Source: Lachnospiraceae bacterium UBA1066 (GTDB lineage Bacteria > Bacillota > Clostridia > Lachnospirales > Lachnospiraceae). Taken from it: a stretch of 6,210 bases of DNA. The position numbers and the translations under genes are program-made. The notes below the pieces were generated by a model. That model saw only the letters and a program-made list of their open reading frames with translations. It ran no database searches and was not told the DNA's origin. The DNA lies in contig DCDB01000171.1 of the NCBI GenBank assembly GCA_002316215.1, forward strand, positions 1 through 6,210, written 5' to 3'. Below, piece by piece: positions 1 through 6,193 of this stretch. How positions within the stretch are numbered: the stretch's first letter is position 1; every line of letters starts with the position of its first letter.

Positions 1-3000
1 CGAGAACGGTGCCGGCAAGTCGACGCTTCTGGACGCGATCCAGTTCGTCATCACCTGCTCCGGAAATTCATTTAACAAAGCCGCACACGATAAGGGGAAA
101 CGGACGCTGAATACCTATGTGCGCAGCAAGTCCGGAGTGGAGAATCACCCATACGAGCGCGAAGGCGAAATCAGCGCGCATATCGCTTTGGAATTCTACG
201 AAGAATCGCGGAAGCAGTATTTTATCGTCGGGGCGGTCATGGATTCGGCGTCGCCGGAGAAGGAGCCGTCGGTCGGCTGGTACTGCATGGATAACTGCCG
301 TCTTACAGACGAGATGTTTCTGCGGGGCAGAACGCCGAAAAATATCAGTGTTTTTCGTTCGACGAACAAGAATATCAGGCAGTTCGCGATAACACGCCGC
401 GAAGCGCGGGCGATGATGCTGAACCGTTTCGGACGGCCGAATGAGAAATTCTTTTCCCTGATTCCGAAGGCCCTGGCCTTCCGGCCGATCCCGGACATTA
501 AGGAATTTGTTTATTCCTATGTCCTGGACGAGAAGGACGTCAACATCGACGCCTTGCGGGAAAATGTCCGCAGCTACCGTGAGCTTTCGGAGATGCTGAA
601 AAGGGTGCGCCTCCGCATTGAGAAGCTGGACGGCATCGACCGCCTGTATGATTCCTACGCCGCCGGGCTTAAGAAGGACCGGACCTATGATTATTTTATC
701 GCGAACGGCCGTCTGGATGAAATTCACGGAAAGCAGACGGAAAATGAAAAGCAGCTGCGGCTGGCCGGTTATGATCTCGAGTCGCTGATAAAGAAAAAGA
801 ATGAGGCCGACGCGGCGGATAAGCGGAAGGATAAAGCTTATACTGCCCTTCTCGCCGAGATCCAGAGTAATGAATCCTTTCGGAGCCTGGACCGCCTGAA
901 GGAGCAGGAAGACAGCCTTCTTGCCCATCTGGCGGAGGAACGTTCCGAGAAGAAGCAGCTGAAAGAAAGTGCGGGACGTGCATTTTCAGCGGCGGAAAAG
1001 CTTCGGAAAACGGAATGGAAGTTCCCGGCGGCAAAGGAGATTATGGCACCGGGAGAGAGGTCATTTTCTGCAAAGCTTGCGGAGTACCAGGCAGCGCTTG
1101 AGGCTTTGGAGAATATCAGCGGCACGGCGGAGCTGAAGATCCTGATTGAGGATATCCAGAAAGAGAAGAATACTGCTTATGAACGAATTTCCAGGGCCGC
1201 TGCGGAAGCGGAAATCACCGAGAGAAAGCTTCGGGAGGACAAGAATGAGCTCCGGCAGCGGATTGAACGGCTGAAGGCCAGAAAGCTTACCTATGAGCCG
1301 AATGTCATCCGTCTTAAAGAAGGAATCGAAAGCCAGTTTGCGCATTCAGGAAGAAGCGGGAAGCCGCGCATTTTATGCGAACTTTTAAATGTGACGGATC
1401 CGGAATGGCAGAATGCCGTCGAGGGATACCTGAATACGCAGCGTTTTCATCTTCTGGTGGAGCCGGAGGATTATGATCTGGCGGCCAGTGCCTACGATAA
1501 ACTGAGGGGTGCGGGAAAGGCATACGGCGTCGGACTCATAAATACCGGGAAGCTGGAGGCTTACGATACGGCACCGGAGGGGTCTTTGGCGTCTGTCGTG
1601 ACGTCGCAGAGCATCTGGGCGAAACGGTATATTAATATGATTCTCGGGAAAGTTGTGATGTGCCGGAGCGCGGCGGAGCTTAAGAAGTATCCGGTATCCA
1701 TTACGCGGCAGTGCATGCGCTACCAGAACCACGTGCTGACGGCGATTCCGCCGAAGGTCTTTGAGACGCCTTATATCGGGGCGCAGGTTTATGAGGTTCA
1801 GCTGAAACAGGCTGAGGAAAAGATGGCGGAGCTGAACCGGAAGCTGGAGGAAAGGGCCGGAGAGAAAAAGGAATGCGAGCATTTCCGGACGCTTCTTGCG
1901 GCGGATGAAGATACGGACATCAAGTACAAAGCGGATGTCATTTTGAAGCTGCGCGCGCATGAGGCACAGCTGCAGGAGTGCCGGAAGGCGCAGGAAGAGA
2001 TCCGGAAGAATCCGACGCTGATTGAGAAGCAGATCCGGCTGGAAGAACTGCAGAAAGAACGGGATGCCCTCCGCGCGGAATTGGAGGACCGTCAGGAAAA
2101 GATCGGTGCGCGCAGGAACGATATCAGTTACGGAGAAACTCAGAAGGCACAGCTTTTGGAAAATGAAAAGGCCTCGAAGGCGGAGCTTACGCTTAAAATG
2201 AAGGTTCTCGGGGAGGACTGTCCGGCCGCGGAAGAGGATTATAAGAAACAGTCGCAGGGGAAGACGCCGGAGACCTTCATTTTCAATTATGAAAGGACGC
2301 AGAAGGCTAACCGTACGGTGATGAGCGATACGGAAGGCAAGATGAAGAACGAAATGCACGATTATAAGGCAGCCTTCGATTTCGGGGCGGCGGAATCGCT
2401 TGCGGGCTATCCGGATTTTCTTGCGGAAAATGAAAAGCTGAAGGAATCCGAATTGCTGTCGTACGAGGAGAAGGTGGCGAAGGCGCGCGAGGCGGCGGAA
2501 ACGGAATTCCGCGAGCAGTTCCTTTCAAGGCTGCAGGAGAATATAAAGCAGGCTCAGGGAGAATTCAGGGAACTCAACCGGGCGCTTTCCGAGATTGAGT
2601 TCAGCGGTGACCGCTATGAGTTCTTGTACAGCCAGAGCCGGAAGAGGGAGCAGTATTATAAGATGATTATGGATGACTTCAATATCCTGCAGGGAGAGTC
2701 CATTTTCAGTGGTGATTTTAACAACCGTCACAAGGCGGTGATTGAAGAATTGTTTGAGAAGCTGTCCGGGACGGATGAAAATAGCGAGAGCATTCTTGAA
2801 GAATATACCGATTACCGCGCGTATATGGATTATGATATCAAGATTACGAATCCGGACGGGCAGTATATGTACTACTCAAAGGTCAGTCTGGAAAAGAGCG
2901 GAGGAGAAACGCAGACGCCGTTTTATATTACGGTCGCTGCATCCTTTATCCAGCTGTATAAGAACAGTATGAGCGAGGATGCAATCGGACTGGTGCTGTT

Positions 3001-3196
3001 TGACGAGGCTTTCAACAATATGGACGATGAGCGCATGGCCGGAGTGCTGGATTTCTTAAGGAATTCCGGGCTTCAGGTGGTCATTGCCGTTCCGCCGCCT
3101 AAGATACAGTACATTGAACCATATATGGATGAAGTACTGCTGGTCATGCAGGACAGCAATGTGAATTATATCGAGGAATACGCGCATAAGGGGTAA
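1..3196 (+). CDS. jetC: Wadjet SMC-like ATPase JetC (5'-truncated by the window edge)
   Basis: This is the motor subunit of a Wadjet SMC complex, which in known systems extrudes DNA loops and presents small circular DNA to the JetD nuclease. The reading frame is open from base 2 and gives 1064 residues; base 1 is the last base of a cut codon. Seen directly, numbering from base 2: Walker A NGAGKST at residues 2-8, an ABC signature SGGE at 966-969, and Walker B LVLFDEAF with the Asp-Glu pair at 1001-1002, followed by a D-loop-like NNMDDER. Between the heads lie two long Glu/Lys/Arg-rich coiled-coil stretches (about 185-450 and 600-900) flanking a globular hinge-like segment (about 455-600). About 35-40 N-terminal residues are probably missing, since Walker A normally lies near there. 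The ATG at 119 is internal and not the start. The downstream jetD gene sets it apart from RecN, SbcC or MukB; the Wadjet subtype cannot be assigned without jetA and jetB. Confidence 0.92.
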   Translation, partial: ENGAGKSTLLDAIQFVITCSGNSFNKAAHDKGKRTLNTYVRSKSGVENHPYEREGEISAHIALEFYEESRKQYFIVGAVMDSASPEKEPSVGWYCMDNCRLTDEMFLRGRTPKNISVFRSTNKNIRQFAITRREARAMMLNRFGRPNEKFFSLIPKALAFRPIPDIKEFVYSYVLDEKDVNIDALRENVRSYRELSEMLKRVRLRIEKLDGIDRLYDSYAAGLKKDRTYDYFIANGRLDEIHGKQTENEKQLRLAGYDLESLIKKKNEADAADKRKDKAYTALLAEIQSNESFRSLDRLKEQEDSLLAHLAEERSEKKQLKESAGRAFSAAEKLRKTEWKFPAAKEIMAPGERSFSAKLAEYQAALEALENISGTAELKILIEDIQKEKNTAYERISRAAAEAEITERKLREDKNELRQRIERLKARKLTYEPNVIRLKEGIESQFAHSGRSGKPRILCELLNVTDPEWQNAVEGYLNTQRFHLLVEPEDYDLAASAYDKLRGAGKAYGVGLINTGKLEAYDTAPEGSLASVVTSQSIWAKRYINMILGKVVMCRSAAELKKYPVSITRQCMRYQNHVLTAIPPKVFETPYIGAQVYEVQLKQAEEKMAELNRKLEERAGEKKECEHFRTLLAADEDTDIKYKADVILKLRAHEAQLQECRKAQEEIRKNPTLIEKQIRLEELQKERDALRAELEDRQEKIGARRNDISYGETQKAQLLENEKASKAELTLKMKVLGEDCPAAEEDYKKQSQGKTPETFIFNYERTQKANRTVMSDTEGKMKNEMHDYKAAFDFGAAESLAGYPDFLAENEKLKESELLSYEEKVAKAREAAETEFREQFLSRLQENIKQAQGEFRELNRALSEIEFSGDRYEFLYSQSRKREQYYKMIMDDFNILQGESIFSGDFNNRHKAVIEELFEKLSGTDENSESILEEYTDYRAYMDYDIKITNPDGQYMYYSKVSLEKSGGETQTPFYITVAASFIQLYKNSMSEDAIGLVLFDEAFNNMDDERMAGVLDFLRNSGLQVVIAVPPPKIQYIEPYMDEVLLVMQDSNVNYIEEYAHKG

Positions 3197-3203
3197 GGAG
3201 AGG
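3194..3203 (+). promoter_or_regulatory. Shine-Dalgarno-like TAAGGAGAGG overlapping the jetC stop, with no nearby start codon
   Basis: The jetC stop codon TAA is the beginning of TAAGGAGAGG, a strong anti-16S match. No ATG, GTG or TTG follows at normal spacing; the first candidate start is the ATG at 3252, almost 50 bases on. It may be a ribosome standby site for jetD, a remnant of an earlier closer start, or chance in a purine-rich spacer. Confidence 0.35.
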
Positions 3204-3233
3204 AAAAAAGAAAGAACCGGAAAAAAGGATACG

Positions 3234-3250
3234 TCCGGCAGACAGCCGGA
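3234..3250 (+). promoter_or_regulatory. Intercistronic hairpin between jetC and jetD
   Basis: TCCGGC at 3234-3239 and GCCGGA at 3245-3250 form a perfect 6-bp GC-rich stem with a 5-base loop. No U-run follows, so it is not an intrinsic terminator. It lies two bases before the ATG at 3252 and could hinder initiation there, or set the ratio of JetD to JetC. Any function is inferred. Confidence 0.4.
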
Positions 3251-3251
3251 T

Positions 3252-4661
3252 ATGCGAAGGAAACAGGATGCCGGAAGGAAAAGGTTGAACGAAGACGTCA
3301 TGAAGAGGTATGATGACTGGATTCTGGACAGGCTGCTGGATAAGTACGAGCACAGCCTTTTATTTTATGGGAAAAATAAGGTCAATATTTCTGTTGCGAT
3401 AAATTTTACTAAGACATTTATTCCCGAATATTTCAATGAAAGCTCTGTAGCGTATACGGATATTCATACCCAGCTGGAGGATCTGGAAGGCGAAGGGCTT
3501 ATCCGGCTTTGCTGGAAGAACGGGAAGAGGGGCGGAGTGATAGAGAAAGCTGTTCTGGACAGCGGCCGCCTGGACGAGGCTTATGCCCGCGTCGGGCGCA
3601 GGAAAAAATCCGATAAGGCAAATGAAATTCTTGGGATCATCGAAGAATATACGGCAGGGAATGGAAAAGCGCCGGCGTCGGAAAAAGGAGAGACGGAAGG
3701 AAGGGAGAAAGCGGAAGGAAGAGAGGAAGCGGAAGGAAACGGAGAGGCAGCGGAGAGTGAAGAAAAAATGCATAACGTACAGGTGGAGGCTGAATGTGCA
3801 GGCGGGATTCTCGGCAATTTTCTTGAATTTGTCCGTACCCGTCTGGAAAACGGTGAAAGTGTTGCGCGTTACATCGACATGGATGATGCGGCGGCTTTTC
3901 GCAGATTATGTGAGGGCCTTTCGGCTGTAATAAATAATAAAAGCGAAAGTTATATCCGGGAGTTTTCCGTTCAGGTGTTCAATGACAGTAAGCTTTTTGA
4001 AAAGATAGCCGGAAAAGCAACAGACATACTGCGGATATTTTCGGATGACAGCCAGGGATTAAAAGAACTGAATGATGAGCAGATTCTGGAAGAATTTAAT
4101 ATTTATCGCAATCCGACCTATGTCTGTATCAAAGGCAGCGGTACACTGGACATCGGAGGGAACAGGATTGTTCTTGAAAGGCTTAAAGACGGAATCGGGA
4201 TTTCCAGCGATGATCTGGACAGAGTGAAGATTTGTCCCGAAAGCAGGATCAGTGTCGGGACAGTGGTAACGGTCGAAAACCTTACTTCATTTCACAGATT
4301 CTGCCAGGAAAGGGCGATGGTTATTTATCTGGCAGGTTACCACAATGAGGTGAAGCGAAAATTGCTGAAGGAGATATATACGGTGATACCGGATGTCCCA
4401 TACAGGCATTTCGGTGATATTGACTGCGGCGGGTTTAAAATATGGGAAAATCTGCGCGAGCGGACGGAGATCCCCTTCGAACCGATGCGTATGGGGATTG
4501 CGGAACTGAAAGCTTATGGAGCCTTCGGAAGGCAGCTGTCGGAAACAGACCGGAAGGAAATCCGAAAGATGCTTCTGTGTCCGGCTTATGCGGAAGCTGT
4601 GCCGGTTCTTGGTTTTATGCTGAGCCACAACCTGAAACTTGAGCAGGAGTGCATCGTATAG
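3252..4661 (+). CDS. jetD: Wadjet TOPRIM nuclease subunit JetD (DUF2220-type)
   Basis: JetD is the endonuclease of Wadjet; as a dimer it cuts plasmid DNA handed over by the JetABC motor. The outermost ORF from ATG 3252 has 469 residues. Seen: a helical N-terminus and winged-helix-like segment (about 18-115, ending near EGLIRLCW), a repeat-rich Glu/Gly/Ala linker (about 136-172), and a C-terminal TOPRIM half. The TOPRIM acidic residues are visible as Glu342 in VVTVENLTSF and Asp389/Asp391 in HFGDIDCGGFKIW; the protein ends with the LEQE segment (463-466) familiar from DUF2220 proteins. The start is uncertain. ATG 3252 has no Shine-Dalgarno and abuts a hairpin; TTG 3285 has AGGA five bases upstream; ATG 3300 (MKRYDDWILDRLLDKYE) best matches where I expect the family to begin. 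I give the longest form. Two hand-counted lines in the second half (3901-3960, 4081-4140) have about 40% G+C, against 60% in an early jetC line, so composition is patchy. Confidence 0.88.
   Translation: MRRKQDAGRKRLNEDVMKRYDDWILDRLLDKYEHSLLFYGKNKVNISVAINFTKTFIPEYFNESSVAYTDIHTQLEDLEGEGLIRLCWKNGKRGGVIEKAVLDSGRLDEAYARVGRRKKSDKANEILGIIEEYTAGNGKAPASEKGETEGREKAEGREEAEGNGEAAESEEKMHNVQVEAECAGGILGNFLEFVRTRLENGESVARYIDMDDAAAFRRLCEGLSAVINNKSESYIREFSVQVFNDSKLFEKIAGKATDILRIFSDDSQGLKELNDEQILEEFNIYRNPTYVCIKGSGTLDIGGNRIVLERLKDGIGISSDDLDRVKICPESRISVGTVVTVENLTSFHRFCQERAMVIYLAGYHNEVKRKLLKEIYTVIPDVPYRHFGDIDCGGFKIWENLRERTEIPFEPMRMGIAELKAYGAFGRQLSETDRKEIRKMLLCPAYAEAVPVLGFMLSHNLKLEQECIV
3273..3287 (+). promoter_or_regulatory. 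Candidate ribosome binding site for a TTG start of jetD at 3285
   Basis: GGAAGGAAAAGG directly precedes an in-frame TTG at 3285-3287, with AGGA (3276-3279) five bases upstream of it. This is better spaced than anything before ATG 3252 or ATG 3300 (whose nearest AAGG lies about 15 bases away). It would give a 458-residue JetD beginning M-N-E-D-V-M-K-R-Y. Confidence 0.4.
3690..3761 (+). repeat. Four 18-bp tandem repeats coding a hexapeptide linker in JetD
   Basis: Four in-frame 18-bp units (3690-3707, 3708-3725, 3726-3743, 3744-3761) code ETEGRE, KAEGRE, EAEGNG and EAAESE. The core GCGGAAGGAA appears exactly in units 2 and 3, with ACGGAAGGAA in unit 1. The DNA is almost all purine on the plus strand. 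The array lies between the winged-helix-like N-terminus and the TOPRIM half of JetD, so it probably forms a charged flexible linker whose length could change by repeat gain or loss without breaking the frame. Confidence 0.8.
3752..3770 (+). promoter_or_regulatory. Possible internal translation start within jetD (ATG 3768)
   Basis: GGAGAG at 3752-3757 lies ten bases before an in-frame ATG at 3768, immediately after the repeat linker. Initiation there would give a 297-residue protein containing only the C-terminal TOPRIM half. The purine-rich repeats make Shine-Dalgarno-like matches likely by chance, so this is tentative. Confidence 0.22.
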
Positions 4662-4697
4662 GCAGGGACACTGAATTGTATTAAAAAATCGTTGTTA
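4662..4697. other. 36-base gap between convergent genes, no clear terminator
   Basis: This gap separates the jetD stop (TAG, 4659-4661) from the anti-sigma stop (TAA on the minus strand, 4698-4700). It holds an A6 tract at 4683-4688 (T6 on the minus strand), but no GC-rich stem precedes it on either strand. No bidirectional terminator is evident, so the two transcripts may run into each other. Confidence 0.6.
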
Positions 4698-5708
4698 TTA
4701 CCCGTTTGCTTCGATGGAATGTTCATGGTACTCTTTTCCTGAAGAGTGTTCGGAAATACTTTCTTTTTCGTTTTCGCTTGCAGCAGAAGTTACCGATTGT
4801 GCATGATTTCCGGAGACTGAGACACACTGCGATGCGGAAGCACCCTGTAATCCTGCAGCTTCCTGTGAGCCAGCAACGCCCTGTGAACCAGCAGCGCCCT
4901 GTGAGCCCGCAGATCCATGCGAACCTTCTGCGCATCCTGATTCTTCGGCACATTCCGATTCCGCAGTGCATTTCGATTCCGCAGTATCTTCTGACTCAGC
5001 AGGATCTTCTGATTCGGCAGTATCTTCTGATTCCGCAATATCTTCCGATTCAGCAGCGTCTTCTGATTCTGCGTGAGAGGAACCCTTCCGGTTGGTGCAG
5101 CGGCAGGTGACGCTTGGCTGTCTGGCATACGGGCATTCTGAAATACTCGCCAGCATTTCTTCGCCTTTTTCTTCATTTTCCCCTGAAACTAAAATGGAAA
5201 CGGATTTGCCGCTTGCGATGCAGGCTTTTATGGTGCTGCTTTCCATCAATGAGTCCAGCGCATCCTTGTAATCCATGAAGAAAACGTTGACGGACGAAGC
5301 AAGAAGGCGGCCGTCTTCATTGCCGGCTTTTACAGAAATGACGCGGTCTGCCCGGTTGACGGCGAGTTCTACCTCAGGGTTGACGCTTAAGGTGATGGCT
5401 GAGACGGGAACGGCGTAAAAGTAGATGCCGAAAAATGCAAGGACGGCGGCAGCGGCGCAGATAACGGCAGCCGGAAGGCGGTGCCGGAGGAAGGACTTTT
5501 TATGTCCGGGCGTTATGCTGTCATTTAACGCATGGCCAGAGCCAGGAGCATTTCCGATGCCCGGGGCGGCAGCATGGCGGACTGTGTTTTCAGAGGTCTG
5601 CGCATTTTTGTATCCGTGCGTCTTTTGGTACAGGAAGTCTGCCGTATTTTTTTTCAGGGCGTCTTCTGCGTGGATTTTGTCGAACGCATCATGTATTTTG
5701 TTATTCAT
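4698..5708 (-). CDS. RsgI-like membrane anti-sigma factor with SEAL-type domain and hexapeptide-repeat tail
   Basis: This is a probable single-pass membrane protein that holds the upstream-encoded sigma factor inactive until an envelope signal arrives. It has 336 residues. The ATG at 5708 is chosen because GGAGGT lies seven bases upstream and its first codons overlap the sigma stop; the frame stays open further upstream, but only as a shadow of the sigma gene. Seen: residues 1-76, a cytoplasmic segment (IHAEDALKKNTADFL) with no cysteine and so no zinc-type anti-sigma motif; a membrane helix at about 77-101; an extracellular RsgI middle-domain segment at about 103-205 with LSVNPEVELAVNRADRVISV, whose Asn110-Pro111 pair matches the known RsgI autocleavage position; and a low-complexity tail at 206-336 with about 13 hexapeptide repeats. 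No carbohydrate-binding or enzyme domain follows, unlike some Clostridial RsgI proteins. The family call is good; the signal sensed is unknown. Confidence 0.85.
   Translation of the reverse strand: MNNKIHDAFDKIHAEDALKKNTADFLYQKTHGYKNAQTSENTVRHAAAPGIGNAPGSGHALNDSITPGHKKSFLRHRLPAAVICAAAAVLAFFGIYFYAVPVSAITLSVNPEVELAVNRADRVISVKAGNEDGRLLASSVNVFFMDYKDALDSLMESSTIKACIASGKSVSILVSGENEEKGEEMLASISECPYARQPSVTCRCTNRKGSSHAESEDAAESEDIAESEDTAESEDPAESEDTAESKCTAESECAEESGCAEGSHGSAGSQGAAGSQGVAGSQEAAGLQGASASQCVSVSGNHAQSVTSAASENEKESISEHSSGKEYHEHSIEANG
4839..5072 (-). repeat. About thirteen 18-bp tandem repeats in the anti-sigma tail
   Basis: On the minus strand, residues 213-290 are in-frame hexapeptides: five acidic AESED-x units, then AESKCT, AESECA, EESGCA, EGSHGS, then neutral AGSQGA, AGSQGV, AGSQEA and AGLQGA. 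A degenerate SASQCV (down to 4821) may be a fourteenth. The 18-bp period is clear on the plus strand as repeated TCTTCTGATTCGGCAGTA-like words at 4985-5070 and CCTGTGAGCCAGCA-like words at 4840-4915. The tail is predicted extracellular and disordered. Confidence 0.88.
5647..5654 (-). repeat. A8 homopolymer near the start of the anti-sigma gene
   Basis: Codons 19-21 (AAA AAA AAT) contain eight consecutive A bases on the coding strand, about 55 bases after the start. One-base slippage here would shift the frame early and remove the anti-sigma protein. The sigma gene has a similar A7 at 5779-5785 within its helix-turn-helix region. Confidence 0.5.
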
Positions 5709-6186
5709 TTTCGGCACCTCCGAGTTCTTTGCCGAGCAGGATCCTGGCGCGTGAGAGCAGCGTATAGACAGTGTTTTCTTTTTTTCCAAGCAATGAGGCG
5801 ATTTCTGCTGCCGTGTAGCCTTCATAGTAATGGAGGTAGACGGCATCTTTGTATTTGGCAGGCAGTGAGAGGACGGCAGAGCGGACAGCGCTGTCTTCGG
5901 AAAGATTGCCGCTGTCGGACGGTTCTTCGATTTCGTCAATGGAAACGGTGTGACGGCGGAAAAAGCTGCGAAGAAGATCGGTACAGGCATTGATTGTGAC
6001 GCGGATAAACCAGGCTTTCTCGTGGTCTTCATTTTCAAAGACATCCGAACTGAGGACATATTTCAGGAATACGGTCTGAAATATGTCCTCGGTATCATGA
6101 TAGTTCTTCAGATGTACCATGCAGATTCTTCGGACCGTATCCGCGTATTTTGCGATCGCCCTCTGAGCTTCCTGCTCCGTCCGCAT
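5701..6186 (-). CDS. ECF-type RNA polymerase sigma factor
   Basis: This is a small sigma-70-family factor of 161 residues, which directs RNA polymerase to a dedicated promoter set when freed from its anti-sigma partner. Seen: a region 2 at about 10-75, with the core-binding and -10-recognition helices around CMVHLKNYHDTEDIFQTVFL and the tail AWFIRVTINACTDLLRSF; an acidic linker at about 82-100; and a region 4 at about 103-155, with LPAKYKDAVYLHYYEGYT followed by the helix-turn-helix TAAEIASLLGKKENTVYTLL. There is no region 1 or 3, and the length is normal for ECF factors. The ATG at 6186 is supported by AAGGAGA seven bases upstream. The gene overlaps the anti-sigma gene by 8 bases. Pairing with an RsgI-type anti-sigma points to an envelope or cell-surface signal. 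The promoter, likely autoregulated as in many ECF operons, lies beyond the window. I cannot give a specific sigma name. Confidence 0.93.
   Translation of the reverse strand: MRTEQEAQRAIAKYADTVRRICMVHLKNYHDTEDIFQTVFLKYVLSSDVFENEDHEKAWFIRVTINACTDLLRSFFRRHTVSIDEIEEPSDSGNLSEDSAVRSAVLSLPAKYKDAVYLHYYEGYTAAEIASLLGKKENTVYTLLSRARILLGKELGGAENE
5715..5721 (-). promoter_or_regulatory. Shine-Dalgarno of the anti-sigma gene, inside the sigma coding end
   Basis: GGAGGTG on the minus strand lies within the last codons of the sigma gene, with GGAGGT seven bases before the anti-sigma ATG (5708-5706). The 8-base overlap ATGAATAA couples the two genes and fixes the start of the anti-sigma protein. Confidence 0.85.
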
Positions 6187-6193
6187 AAGAAGG

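Noticed and set aside
68..928. Long open frame on the minus strand opposite jetC (also 1385-2359)
   Set aside because: They show no recognisable domain, are rich in Arg/Leu/Pro as expected from antisense of a coiled-coil gene, and lie opposite strong conserved motifs.
119..3196. JetC starting at ATG 119 (1025 residues)
   Set aside because: The frame is open to base 2 and includes the Walker A motif; starting at 119 would remove the ATP-binding loop.
3234..3250. Rho-independent terminator between jetC and jetD
   Set aside because: The stem is good but is followed by ATATGCGAAGG, not a U-run, and it lies inside an operon.
3583..3930. Arg/Lys-rich open frame in the +1 frame over jetD
   Set aside because: The RRKKERRKEGRKRK-type sequence is just the purine repeat read in another frame; it interrupts a conserved gene and has no motif of its own.
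4839..5072. CRISPR-like array
   Set aside because: The repeats are 18 bp, contiguous, without unique spacers, and keep one reading frame, so they are coding tandem repeats.
4706..5110. Plus-strand frame with Leu/Ile/Pro/Gln repeats opposite the anti-sigma tail
   Set aside because: It is the antisense shadow of the 18-bp repeat array; the minus-strand frame has the membrane helix, the RsgI domain and a proper start.
5709..6059. N-terminal extension of the anti-sigma protein to ATG 6059 (453 residues)
   Set aside because: It runs entirely inside the sigma gene in another frame. The ATG at 5708 has an excellent Shine-Dalgarno and the usual coupled overlap.
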